Origin: Yinghuangia seranimata
GTDB lineage: Bacteria; Actinomycetota; Actinomycetes; Streptomycetales; Streptomycetaceae
Assembly (NCBI RefSeq): GCF_029953285.1
Contig: NZ_JASAOI010000011.1
Span: 1 to 64,000 of the forward strand
Direction of reading: 5' to 3'
Length of the DNA: 64,000 bases
Positions within the stretch are counted from its first letter, which is position 1. Each line of letters begins with the position of its first letter. The notes beneath the pieces were generated by a model. That model did not search any database, was not told the origin of the DNA, and was given only the letters and a program-made list of their open reading frames with translations. Below, piece after piece: positions 17,890 through 25,839 of the stretch. Both the position numbers and the translations under genes were made by a program.

Positions 17890-19305
17890 TTGACCGCTGT
17901 CGCTTTCGCCGATTCGTCGCTTTCGTCCGTTTCTGCGGTGTCCGCCGCCCACCCGGACGGCCCGCTCGCCGTGGTCGGCGGCGACGTCCGCGTCCCGCTC
18001 GTCACCGGCGGCGACGTCGAGTACGCGGCCCTCGACTACGCCGCCAGCGCCCCGTGTCTCCAGCGGGTGTGGGACGACGTCTCCGCCTACCTGCCCTACT
18101 ACGGCAGCGTGCACCGCGGCGCCGGCTACCTCTCGCAGCTGTCCACCGACCTGTACGAGGCCAGCCGCAGGACCGTCGCCGAGTACGTCGGCGCGCGCGA
18201 AGACGACCTCGTGCTGTTCACCCGCGGCACCACCGACTCCCTCAACCTGCTCGCCGCCGCGCTCCCGGCCGGCACCGCGGTGTTCGTCTTCGAGACCGAG
18301 CACCACGCCGCGCTGCTGCCCTGGCGGCGTACCGCCGACGTCACGCAGCTGCCCGCGCCCGACAGCCCCGCCGCCGCGGTCGCCGCCCTGGACGCCGCGC
18401 TCGCCGCCGCACCCGCCGACGGGCCGCGCCTCGTCTGCGTCACCGGCGCCTCCAACGTCACCGGCGAGCTGTTCCCGGTCCGCGAACTCGCCGCCACCGC
18501 GCACCGGCACGGCGCGCGCATCGTGCTCGACGCCGCGCAGCTCGCGCCGCACCACCCCGTGTCGCTCACCGGGCTCGACGTCGACTGGATCGCCTTCTCC
18601 GGGCACAAGCTGTACGCGCCGTTCGGCGCCGGTGTGCTGGCCGGGCGCGCCGACTGGCTCGGCGCCGCGGAGCCGTACCTCGCGGGCGGCGGCGCCAGCA
18701 AGAGCGTGACGGGCGACGGCGTCGAGTGGAACGGCGGCCCGGCGCGGCACGAGGCCGGTTCGCCCAACGTCATCGGCGCCTACGCCATCGCGTCCGCCTG
18801 CCGCGCGCTCACCGAGGCCGGGCCCGACGCGCTCGCGGCCCGCGAGAACGCGCTGCTGAGCCGGCTGCGGACCGGCCTCGCGGAGATCCCGCAGGTGCGC
18901 ACGCTCGACCTGTTCGGCCCCGACTCGGAGCGGGTCTCCGTCGTGTCGTTCGTCGTCGACGGCTGGAACAGCTCGCGGTTCGCCGCGGCGCTGTCCGCGG
19001 AGTACGGCATCGGCGTGCGGGACGGGCTGTTCTGCGCGCACCCGCTCGTGCGGCGGCTGCTCGGGGGCAGGGACGACGCTCCGACCGAGTGCGGGGCGCC
19101 GGACGCGCCCGCGGGGGAGCAGAACCTCAACGCGATCCGGGTCAGTTTCGGTGTCGGCACGCCCGACGAGCACATCGACCGGTTCGTCGCCGCGGTGCGC
19201 GAACTGGTCGCGCGCGGCGCACAGTGGACCTACCGCACCGACGGCGGGCGTTGCGTGCCCGAGTCCGACCCGCGCGGCCCGGCCGCGTTGGCGGGGCTGC
19301 GCTGA
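17890..19305 (+). CDS. SufS-like class V PLP enzyme under SAM control
   Basis: This 471-residue class V aminotransferase-fold enzyme has its PLP lysine at Lys240 in FSGHKLYAPFG. It also has a cysteine, Cys382, in RDGLFCAHPLVRR, at the place where SufS-type cysteine desulfurases carry RTGHHCAQPL. It probably acts on a sulfur amino acid (cysteine desulfurase or C-S lyase), which fits the SAM-IV riboswitch directly upstream. The start is the TTG at 17890 with GGAGG 9 bases upstream; earlier starts would lie inside the riboswitch. No Fe-S assembly genes flank it, so a role outside SUF is likely. Substrate and product are not known. Confidence 0.88.
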   Translation: MTAVAFADSSLSSVSAVSAAHPDGPLAVVGGDVRVPLVTGGDVEYAALDYAASAPCLQRVWDDVSAYLPYYGSVHRGAGYLSQLSTDLYEASRRTVAEYVGAREDDLVLFTRGTTDSLNLLAAALPAGTAVFVFETEHHAALLPWRRTADVTQLPAPDSPAAAVAALDAALAAAPADGPRLVCVTGASNVTGELFPVRELAATAHRHGARIVLDAAQLAPHHPVSLTGLDVDWIAFSGHKLYAPFGAGVLAGRADWLGAAEPYLAGGGASKSVTGDGVEWNGGPARHEAGSPNVIGAYAIASACRALTEAGPDALAARENALLSRLRTGLAEIPQVRTLDLFGPDSERVSVVSFVVDGWNSSRFAAALSAEYGIGVRDGLFCAHPLVRRLLGGRDDAPTECGAPDAPAGEQNLNAIRVSFGVGTPDEHIDRFVAAVRELVARGAQWTYRTDGGRCVPESDPRGPAALAGLR

Positions 19306-19357
19306 GCGGGGCCGGGCCCGCCGCGTGCGGGCCCTGAGCCGACGTCGGACGCGGACG

Positions 19358-19645
19358 TCAGATGCCGTCGTCGAGGCCGATCGCGAACGCCGCCTCCAGG
19401 TCGTGCTTGGAGTAGGTGCGGAACGCGATGTGCGTCTCCGTGTGGATCACGCCCGGGACCTTGTTGAGCCGGCCGGGGATCACGTCGGCCAACTCGTCGT
19501 GCTCGCGCACCCGCACCATCGCCACCAGGTCGAACTCGCCGGTCACCGAGTACACCTCGCTGACCGCGTCGATCGCGGTGATCGCCTCGGCGATCTCCGG
19601 GATGCGGTCGACGGCTGCCTTGACGTGCACGATGGCGGTGATCAC
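19358..19645 (-). CDS. stand-alone Lrp/AsnC ligand-binding (RAM) protein
   Basis: This 95-residue protein consists only of the amino-acid-binding RAM domain of Lrp/AsnC regulators, with no helix-turn-helix. The strand-helix pattern is seen in MITAIVHVKAAVDRIPEIAEAI, then VYSVTGEFDLVAMVRV and VPGVIHTETHIAFRTY. Such proteins form oligomers and may modulate full-length Lrp proteins or metabolic enzymes. The start is GTG 19645, with GAGG upstream. It lies convergent to the SAM-controlled PLP enzyme and just downstream of the rhomboid gene on the same strand (52 bases), so the two may share a transcript. Confidence 0.87.
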   Translation of the reverse strand: MITAIVHVKAAVDRIPEIAEAITAIDAVSEVYSVTGEFDLVAMVRVREHDELADVIPGRLNKVPGVIHTETHIAFRTYSKHDLEAAFAIGLDDGI

Positions 19646-19697
19646 AGCGGCGGCCTCTCATGGCTGGGAGCGAGGGGACGAGCCTATCCCGCGCCGG

Positions 19698-20597
19698 TCA
19701 CGGGGGTGGGGCCGACGGTGGCGTGCGCGGGGGCAGCGTCGCGGGCGGCGGGATGACCGGTGCCGGCGGCAGCGTGTGCACGTGCGGCTCGACGCGCTGG
19801 AGCGGCTCCCTCGCACGGCTGCCGTCGGGGTAGGGCACGGGACGGCCCCGGTAGAGCGCCCACGCGTACACGAACCCGGCCGCGAAGCCCACGAGGTGCG
19901 CCGAGTAGGCGACATTGGCGTCGCCGCTCACGCCCAGGCCCTGGAAGTACAGCCACTGCAGCACGAAGTAGAAGCCCAGCACCGCCCACGCCGGGAAGCG
20001 CAGCGGGAGGAACAGCAGCAGCGGCACCAGGCTCGTCACGCGCGCCTTCGGATACAGGTACAGGTACGCGCCCAGCACCGCCGCGATCGCGCCGGACGCG
20101 CCGACGAGCGGCTGTACCGAACCGGGGTTGAGCAGCGCGAAGCCGTACGTGGCCAGATAGCCCGCGGCCAGGTAGAACAGCGCGAAATGCCCGTGGCCCA
20201 TGCGGTCCTCGACGTTGTTGCCGAAGACATAGAGGTAGAGCATGTTGCCGATCAGGTGCATCCAGCCGCCGTGCATGAACATCGCGAAGAGCACGGAGAG
20301 CGCCGGGATCTTGTCCTTGTCCGGTTTGACGCGGCAGTGCACCGGTCCGCGGTCGGTCGACACGACCGCCGGAGGGGCGACGATGGGGCCGCCGCCGACC
20401 AGTTCGCGCGGGACGGCGCCGTACTCGTAGTAGTAGCGGTTCTCCGCGCACACGCGCGCCTCGGGACTGCTGTATCCGTTGCCGCCGAAGCCGGAGAGCG
20501 GGCTCACGAGGAAGATCACGACGTTGAGCACGATCAGGGCGTACGTGACCACCGGCGTCCGGCGAACCGGATTGTGGTCGTGCACCGGAATGAGCAT
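19698..20597 (-). CDS. rhomboid-family intramembrane serine protease
   Basis: This 299-residue polytopic membrane protein cleaves transmembrane substrates within the bilayer. Rhomboid marks are all visible: HGGWMHLIGNMLYLYVFGNNVED (two pieces of loop L1 and helix 2), catalytic Ser168 in LVGASGAIAAVLG and catalytic His234 in AYSAHLVGFAAG. There are about six to seven helices. The N-terminus carries an unusual 60-residue insertion between helix 1 and L1 (residues 35-97) containing two cysteines, and the C-terminus is a proline-rich cytoplasmic tail (about 255-299). The start ATG 20597 has AAGGA too close to be ideal. Confidence 0.92.
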   Translation of the reverse strand: MLIPVHDHNPVRRTPVVTYALIVLNVVIFLVSPLSGFGGNGYSSPEARVCAENRYYYEYGAVPRELVGGGPIVAPPAVVSTDRGPVHCRVKPDKDKIPALSVLFAMFMHGGWMHLIGNMLYLYVFGNNVEDRMGHGHFALFYLAAGYLATYGFALLNPGSVQPLVGASGAIAAVLGAYLYLYPKARVTSLVPLLLFLPLRFPAWAVLGFYFVLQWLYFQGLGVSGDANVAYSAHLVGFAAGFVYAWALYRGRPVPYPDGSRAREPLQRVEPHVHTLPPAPVIPPPATLPPRTPPSAPPP

Positions 20598-20656
20598 GTC
20601 CTTATCGTCATGTCATGTCCGGTATGTTGCGGGGCAAGCGGGTGGGCCGATCGGGG

Positions 20657-21403
20657 TCAGACCGCCTCAGGTTCACTCGGATGGCCGGTGCATTGAAGCA
20701 GCCCCGACAGATCGTGCACGCCCGCGCGACGCAGGCGCGCGATGAGGGCGCGCAGGATGTGCGCGGTCGCGCGGGCGTCCGCCACCGCACGGTGCGTCGA
20801 CGGGGCCGGTGCCTCGAACGCGCGTGCCAGCGTGGCGAGTTTGTAGTCGCTGACCTCGCCCCGCGACACCAGGGCGCGGGCCAGCGCCAATGTGTCCACC
20901 ACGACCAGGTGCGGCCACGGCTCACCGCAGCCCGCGCACGCCGCGCGCAGGAAGCCGATGTCGAACGGCGCGTTGTGCGCGACCAGCACCGCGTCCCGCG
21001 CGAAGTCGCGGAACGCGGGCAGGACATCGCGCAGCGGCGGGGCGTCCGCCACCATCGCGTCCGAAATCCCCGTCAGCGCTGTGATGAACGCGGGAACCGG
21101 CACTCCCGGCGCGACCAGCGTCGCGAACTCGCCCAGAACATCCGTGCCGCGCAGCCGCACCGCGGCGATCTCCGTGATCCGGTCCGTCTCCGGCGACAGG
21201 CCCGTCGTCTCCAGGTCCACCACCACGAACACCTCGTCGTCCAACGACGCGCCGCGGTCCCACCGGGCGGACGCGTTTCGCGCCGCGAGCGCCGGAACGG
21301 TACTGTCCCGCGCGGGTACGCCGGTCGACGGCGGAGCCGCGCCACGCGACCCGATATGCGTAACGGGCTGTGGCACCGAAGGGCCGGGCACCTGACTGCT
21401 CAT
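20657..21403 (-). CDS. DnaQ-like DEDDh 3'-5' exonuclease
   Basis: This 248-residue exonuclease is related to the proofreading epsilon subunit of DNA polymerase III. Motif ExoI is FVVVDLETTGLSPETD, ExoII is LVAHNAPFDIGFLRAA and ExoIII is HRAVADARATAHIL, giving the D-E-D-D-h metal-binding set. The N-terminal 50 residues are a disordered Pro/Ser/Thr-rich tail. I start at ATG 21403 because upstream starts would run into the divergent zinc-ribbon gene. A DnaQ-like gene (Rv2191) also lies near trpD and NlpC/P60 in M. tuberculosis. It could serve in repair or RNA turnover rather than replication. Confidence 0.9.
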   Translation of the reverse strand: MSSQVPGPSVPQPVTHIGSRGAAPPSTGVPARDSTVPALAARNASARWDRGASLDDEVFVVVDLETTGLSPETDRITEIAAVRLRGTDVLGEFATLVAPGVPVPAFITALTGISDAMVADAPPLRDVLPAFRDFARDAVLVAHNAPFDIGFLRAACAGCGEPWPHLVVVDTLALARALVSRGEVSDYKLATLARAFEAPAPSTHRAVADARATAHILRALIARLRRAGVHDLSGLLQCTGHPSEPEAV

Positions 21404-21500
21404 GCAACGGACGGTACGGATCCGCCCTGACACGGGCGCGGGCGCCCCCTCCCGACGGGATGGCGCGCACCCTGAGGCGAAGTCCGAGAGAGGAACGTGC

Positions 21501-21758
21501 ATGTCGGTACCGGCACCCACCGAGGCGACCCGCTGGCGCTGCTCGCTGTGCGGCAACCTGACGCGGTTCGACGTGACGCGGACCACGCGCGCCAAGGAGT
21601 TCGTCCACTTCGACCTCTCGGGCGAGTCCCGGGTCGACGAGCGTGAGGTGCTCGAGGACACCATCGAGTCGGTCCGCTGCCGCTGGTGCAACGCGTCCGA
21701 CTCGGTGCAGCTGGTCCCGCGCCCGGACGCCGAGGACACCGGCGAGACGTCCGGCTGA
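21501..21758 (+). CDS. small zinc-ribbon protein
   Basis: This 85-residue protein, conserved in actinobacteria as far as I recall, has two CxxC pairs, WRCSLCGN near residues 13-16 and VRCRWCNA near 59-62, which should bind one zinc ion. Between them is LTRFDVTRTTRAKEFVHFDL, a beta-hairpin pattern. There is no membrane segment. AGAGAGG precedes the ATG. The gene is divergent from the exonuclease, with about 97 bases between starts. Small ribbons like this often bind RNA or RNA polymerase, but nothing in the sequence fixes its role. Confidence 0.85.
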   Translation: MSVPAPTEATRWRCSLCGNLTRFDVTRTTRAKEFVHFDLSGESRVDEREVLEDTIESVRCRWCNASDSVQLVPRPDAEDTGETSG

Positions 21759-22021
21759 CGACGCGCACAAGGACGGGGCGGGGAGCGGGGCGACCTCGGT
21801 CACCGGTAGGCGGGCTCGCGCGGATATGGCGGTTTTGGGTGGCGTAGACCGCCGAGGCACGGCACTCTGGCGAGCCTGACCTGTCCGTCCCGTACTTGTG
21901 CATCGGTTCGGCATCGGCGCGGGGAGGCGTGTCCACCCCTCGCGGCGGGCAGGCCATGATCAGGAGCACACACAAGCCGGCCCGGGGCGGGGAGACCGGG
22001 CGGAGACGAACCGGAGGACCA

Positions 22022-23806
22022 GTGGGCGAGTCGGACACACGCGCGGAACCGGGCCACCTCGCCCGCGACCCCGCCACGTCCGCCACCGACCCGACGTGGC
22101 CCGCCGCGCCGTCGAAGCCGACCCCGTCGGCGTGGCCCGCCACGGGCACCGCGGCCCCGGCCTTCGGCCACGTGTCGGTCAACGGCACCCCTGCATCCGG
22201 TGCATCCGGCGCGTCGGGTCCGTCCGGTGCGTCCGGCGGGCCCGCGGACGGCCGACCCGAGAGCGAACGGGAATCCGCCGAGGAGCAACGCCCCGCCTCT
22301 GACGCCCCCTCAGCGAACGGCGGCCAGGCGAACGGCGGCCAGGCGCACGGCGGCGCGTCCGAAGGCGACAAGGCCGCGGACGGCGGAAAGCCGGCGGACT
22401 CCGGCACGCCCGACGGCGCCGGGCCGCAGGGCGACGGCGCGGGCCGGGAGCGCCGTGCAGCGCCCGCCGGCGCGTCCGGGTCGGAGGGCGCCGAACCCGA
22501 GGTCTTCAAGGGGCCGCTCCCCGACGGCGTGCGGCAGCGGGTCATCGCGCTCGCGGCGGACGGGCTCGGCGCCATGACGGTGGATGAGATCCCGGTCCCG
22601 CTACGGCAGTTCGCCCGCTTCACCCCGTCCCGCCGGGCCAAGCTCGCGGCGACGCCGCTGGCCGGGGTGCTGGAGAACGACCCGGTGTTCCGGCAGCGCA
22701 TAGCGGAGCGGCTGCGCCGGGGGCTGCCGGACCTGGCGGCGGCGTTGGAGAGCGGGCGGACGCCCGCCGCGGCGGACCCGCTGGACGTGGCCGCCGCCGC
22801 CTACCTGCTGCGCCCGCGCGGGTGGACGACCCTGCTGGACACCGCCGGCCGGGCCGCGGAGAAGGCGGCCCAGGACCGGGCCGGGGCCGAGGCCGCCGCC
22901 GTGGTGGACCGGCTCGAGTCGGAGCTCGGCGGTCTGCGCGCCTCGACCAAGGCCGAGCACGACAAGCTGCGCGCCGAGCTCGAGGAGGCCCGCAAGGAGG
23001 CCGAGCAACTGCGCCGGCAGGTCCGCGGGCTGCAGGGCGGCGCGAAGCACGCGGAGAAGGAGGCCAAGCGCGCCCAGGCCGAGTTGGCGACGGTGCGCGC
23101 CGAGGCGCAGGCGGCGATCGCGGCGGCCGACAAGGAGACCCGCCGGCTGCGCGGCCGGGTCGCCGAGGTCGAGTCGGCGTTGGAGGCGAGCAAGCGCGCG
23201 GCGCGCGAGGGCCGCAGCATGGAGGACACGCGCGTCCGGCTGCTGCTGGACACGGTGCTGGAGGCCGCGCAGGGGCTGCGCCGCGAGCTGGCGCTGCCGC
23301 CGGTCGGGATCCGGCCCGCGGACATGGTGGACGCGGTCGCGCCGGAGGCGTCCGGCACGAAGGACATCGCGCAGCGCGCCCTCGAGGGCGACGACCCGGC
23401 GATCCTGGACCAGTTGCTGTCGCTGCCGCAGGCGCACCTGGTGATCGACGGCTACAACGTGACCAAGACGGGCTATCCGTCGTTGGCGTTGTCGGAGCAG
23501 CGGGTGCGGCTCCTGGGCGGGCTCGCGGTCATCGCCGCGCAGACCGGCTGCGAGATCACCTGTGTGTTCGACGGCGCGAACCTGGACGCGCCGGTGCTGC
23601 TGGCCCCGCCGCGCGGGGTCCGGGTGCGGTTCAGCAAGGCGGGGGAGACCGCCGACGAGCTGATCCGCCGGCTGGTCAGGGCCGAGCCGCCCGGGCGTCC
23701 GGTGATCGTGGTCTCGTCCGACCGCGAGGTGGCGGACGGGGTGCGGCGGACCGGTGCGCGTCCGGTGCAGTCGTCGATGCTGCTGCGTCGGCTGGCCCGG
23801 GGCTGA
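22022..23806 (+). CDS. NYN-domain (YacP-like) protein with long coiled coil
   Basis: This 594-residue protein has three parts. Residues 1-165 are low-complexity (Gly, Ala, Pro, Ser, Asp), with short repeats such as SGASGASG and NGGQANGGQ. The middle is a helical region ending in a strong Lys/Glu/Ala coiled coil (about 305-420). The C-terminal domain, beginning HLVIDGYNVTKTGYP, with CVFDGANLD and VIVVSSDREVADGVR, is a PIN-like NYN/YacP nuclease fold whose conserved acidic residues (D in IDGYN, D in VFDGA, D in SSDRE) are present. It is therefore probably an endoribonuclease acting on structured RNA. The start is GTG 22022 with GGAGGA 6 bases upstream. Confidence 0.9.
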   Translation: MGESDTRAEPGHLARDPATSATDPTWPAAPSKPTPSAWPATGTAAPAFGHVSVNGTPASGASGASGPSGASGGPADGRPESERESAEEQRPASDAPSANGGQANGGQAHGGASEGDKAADGGKPADSGTPDGAGPQGDGAGRERRAAPAGASGSEGAEPEVFKGPLPDGVRQRVIALAADGLGAMTVDEIPVPLRQFARFTPSRRAKLAATPLAGVLENDPVFRQRIAERLRRGLPDLAAALESGRTPAAADPLDVAAAAYLLRPRGWTTLLDTAGRAAEKAAQDRAGAEAAAVVDRLESELGGLRASTKAEHDKLRAELEEARKEAEQLRRQVRGLQGGAKHAEKEAKRAQAELATVRAEAQAAIAAADKETRRLRGRVAEVESALEASKRAAREGRSMEDTRVRLLLDTVLEAAQGLRRELALPPVGIRPADMVDAVAPEASGTKDIAQRALEGDDPAILDQLLSLPQAHLVIDGYNVTKTGYPSLALSEQRVRLLGGLAVIAAQTGCEITCVFDGANLDAPVLLAPPRGVRVRFSKAGETADELIRRLVRAEPPGRPVIVVSSDREVADGVRRTGARPVQSSMLLRRLARG

Positions 23807-23915
23807 CCGTCCCGGATCGGGCGTCTGTGGTTGACATGTGACGTTGTGTCAGTGCCCGTCCCTACCGTGGTTTCCGTGAGCCCGACGGAACGCCCACGGA
23901 AGGGGTTGCACGACC

Positions 23916-24350
23916 ATGCGGATCTGCTGCCGTGTGTGCCGCGCCCGAGGTCCGGCGTGTGCTGATTGTGCGGTCACCGCCATTCTTGATGAAAAATCGG
24001 ACTTTTCTGGTTATTCGCCACGGTTCTCCGATTCCGGTGTCCCGGCCCCGTGCCGACACGCCGAACACGCCGGGGGATCCCCCGCAAAACGCCCCAGGTC
24101 GACCGATTCGGGGGATTCCGCGATCGTCCTGAATTCCGGAATTGCCAGGTGTGTCGACCTTGACGACGAGACCCTCGCCGCTCTCCAGGTGCTCGCCGAA
24201 GGCGGCCTCATTCCGCCCCTTCGGTACGACCCTGACCTGCGCGAAGGGCGAGCGGGGCCGCCCGCGCCCGAGCCGCGCGCGCCGACCGTCCAGCCACCCG
24301 CGCCGCGCGCGAAGCCGCCGAGAAAATATGAACAGATGGTAGCTCTCTGA
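23916..24350 (+). CDS. small cysteine-rich protein with an internal insertion
   Basis: The N-terminus RICCRVCRARGPACADCAVT (Cys4, 5, 8, 15, 18) and the C-terminal stretch ETLAALQVLAEGGLIPPLRY match my memory of a short conserved actinobacterial protein in which these blocks are close together. Here residues about 30-75 (24003-24140) come between them, are lower in GC and contain no recognisable motif. The frame stays open through the insertion, so the 144-residue product may be made. GGAAGGGG lies about 10 bases before the ATG. The cysteines suggest a metal site. Function is unknown. The alternative is that this is a decaying gene. Confidence 0.6.
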   Translation: MRICCRVCRARGPACADCAVTAILDEKSDFSGYSPRFSDSGVPAPCRHAEHAGGSPAKRPRSTDSGDSAIVLNSGIARCVDLDDETLAALQVLAEGGLIPPLRYDPDLREGRAGPPAPEPRAPTVQPPAPRAKPPRKYEQMVAL

Positions 24351-24462
24351 TCACGCCTCGTGGATCTCGACGGGTTAATCGGGGAGTCGCTCGTAAAAAT
24401 TTGCGGATTGATTTGAACGGATCACGCGGAGGTCACTAATGTCTCGGGCTGAGTGCCCGCGA

Positions 24463-24634
24463 CGTTGCTCGCCCAGCCAGGGCGACAGTGGGGACTACCG
24501 CCGAGTCCGGCGCGGTCGACGGGGGACCGGGTCGGAGCCGGGGAACCACATTCCCTGGGGTGAATCGGCGCGGCATGCCGCGCCGTAGGGCAACTTCCAG
24601 CCCGAACCCGTCAGCTCACCCGGTAGGCGGCCGG
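24463..24634 (+). ncRNA. cyclic di-AMP riboswitch (ydaO/yuaA)
   Basis: This aptamer senses c-di-AMP and controls cell-wall hydrolase genes in actinobacteria. The class-typical blocks are present in order: GGGCGACAGTGGGGA, GCCGAGTCCGGCGCGG, GACCGGGTCGGAGCCGGGG, CCCTGGGGTGAATCGG, GCCGTAGGGCAACTTCC and the hallmark CCCGAACCCGTCAGCTCACC followed by CGGTAGGCGG. It ends just before the ribosome site of the NlpC/P60 gene. High c-di-AMP is expected to turn expression off. Together with the flanks it accounts for the 305-base gap after 24350. Confidence 0.94.
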
Positions 24635-24655
24635 AGGAAGAAGGAGTTCGCCTGC

Positions 24656-25726
24656 GTGGCGTCCCACCGACGGCCCAAGAAGCCGAGCAAGACGCGCGTC
24701 GGCGTGATCACGGCCGCTGCGGCCGGTGTGGTCGCGCTGTCTCCGGGCGTGTCCGCCCACGCGGACCCGGCACTGTCCAAGGACCAGGTCAAGGCTCAGA
24801 TCAATGAGCTGACCCACCAGGCGGAGATCGCCACCGAGGAACTCAACGGCTTCCAGGAGAAGACCGAGCAGCTCCAGGGGCAGGTCGCGCAGGTCCAGGA
24901 GCGGATCGCCGCCGAGCAGTCCGACCTCGTCGCGCTGCAGGGCACCATGGGCGCCATCGCCAGCGCGCAGTACCGCGGCGCCGGCATCGACCCCACGCTG
25001 CAGCTCATGCTCTCCGGCCAGCCGGACGAGTTCCTGCGCCAGGCGGCCGCGCTCGACCAGGTCTCCTCGCAGGAGGCCAACGCGATCCAGCAGATCCAGA
25101 GCAAGAAGCGGACTCTGGACCAGGAGCGCACCGAGGCCTCCCACAAGCTCGGCGAGCTCGAGCAGACCCGCAAGAACCTCTCCTCCAAGAAGGCGGAGGT
25201 CGAGCAGAAGCTGCAGAAGGCCCAGCAGCTGCTCAACACGCTGACCAAGGCCGAGCGCGACGCGATCCTCGCGGACGACGGCCACGGCGACAGCACCGAC
25301 CGCGCCTCGCGCAACGACAACCGCCAGCCGAGCACGCCGACGACGCCGGACGCGCCGAAGACCGACGTCCCCGTCAGCGAGCGCGCCGCCGCGGCCGTCG
25401 CGGCCGCCGCCGCGCAGATCGGCAAGCCGTACGTCTACGGCGCGACCGGCCCCAGCTCCTTCGACTGCTCGGGCCTGACCGGTTGGGCCTGGCGCCAGGC
25501 CGGCGTCTCGCTGCCGCGCACCTCCCAGGCCCAGGCCGGCGCGGGCCGCGCGGTGTCGGTCGACGACATCCAGCCGGGCGACCTGGTCCTGTACTACAGC
25601 GGGTACACGCACGTCGCGATCTACGCCGGCGGTGGCCAGATAATCCACGCGCCCAAGCCGGGCACCAACGTGCGCTACGCGCCGCTGAAGTCGATGCCGA
25701 TCGCCAAGGTCGTGCGCGTCTCCTGA
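24656..25726 (+). CDS. secreted NlpC/P60 peptidoglycan hydrolase
   Basis: This 356-residue D-L endopeptidase cuts peptidoglycan stem peptides outside the cell. The order is: signal peptide (about 1-36), two coiled-coil segments (40-100 and 135-205), a Pro/Thr linker (215-240) and an NlpC/P60 domain with catalytic Cys271 in FDCSGLTGWAW, His319 in GYTHVAIY and His331 in IIHAPKP. The layout matches RipA-like and Streptomyces SwlA-type hydrolases, where the coiled coil restrains or localises the catalytic domain. The start is GTG 24656 behind AAGGAG. A c-di-AMP riboswitch directly upstream ties it to turgor/osmotic and wall signalling. Confidence 0.95.
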   Translation: MASHRRPKKPSKTRVGVITAAAAGVVALSPGVSAHADPALSKDQVKAQINELTHQAEIATEELNGFQEKTEQLQGQVAQVQERIAAEQSDLVALQGTMGAIASAQYRGAGIDPTLQLMLSGQPDEFLRQAAALDQVSSQEANAIQQIQSKKRTLDQERTEASHKLGELEQTRKNLSSKKAEVEQKLQKAQQLLNTLTKAERDAILADDGHGDSTDRASRNDNRQPSTPTTPDAPKTDVPVSERAAAAVAAAAAQIGKPYVYGATGPSSFDCSGLTGWAWRQAGVSLPRTSQAQAGAGRAVSVDDIQPGDLVLYYSGYTHVAIYAGGGQIIHAPKPGTNVRYAPLKSMPIAKVVRVS

Positions 25727-25754
25727 CGCGGCCGCGGGTCATCCCGCGCGTTGA

Positions 25755-25779
25755 CTCCCCCGGCTCCGTGCCGGGGGAG
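25755..25779 (+). terminator. terminator of the NlpC/P60 gene
   Basis: A 10-base inverted repeat CTCCCCCGGC-TCCGT-GCCGGGGGAG lies about 30 bases after the stop. Confidence 0.8.
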
Positions 25780-25839
25780 CATTCCCCCGTGCGGCACACT
25801 CGGCGGGAAACCACCCTCCGGGTCTCGTACGATCGGTGA

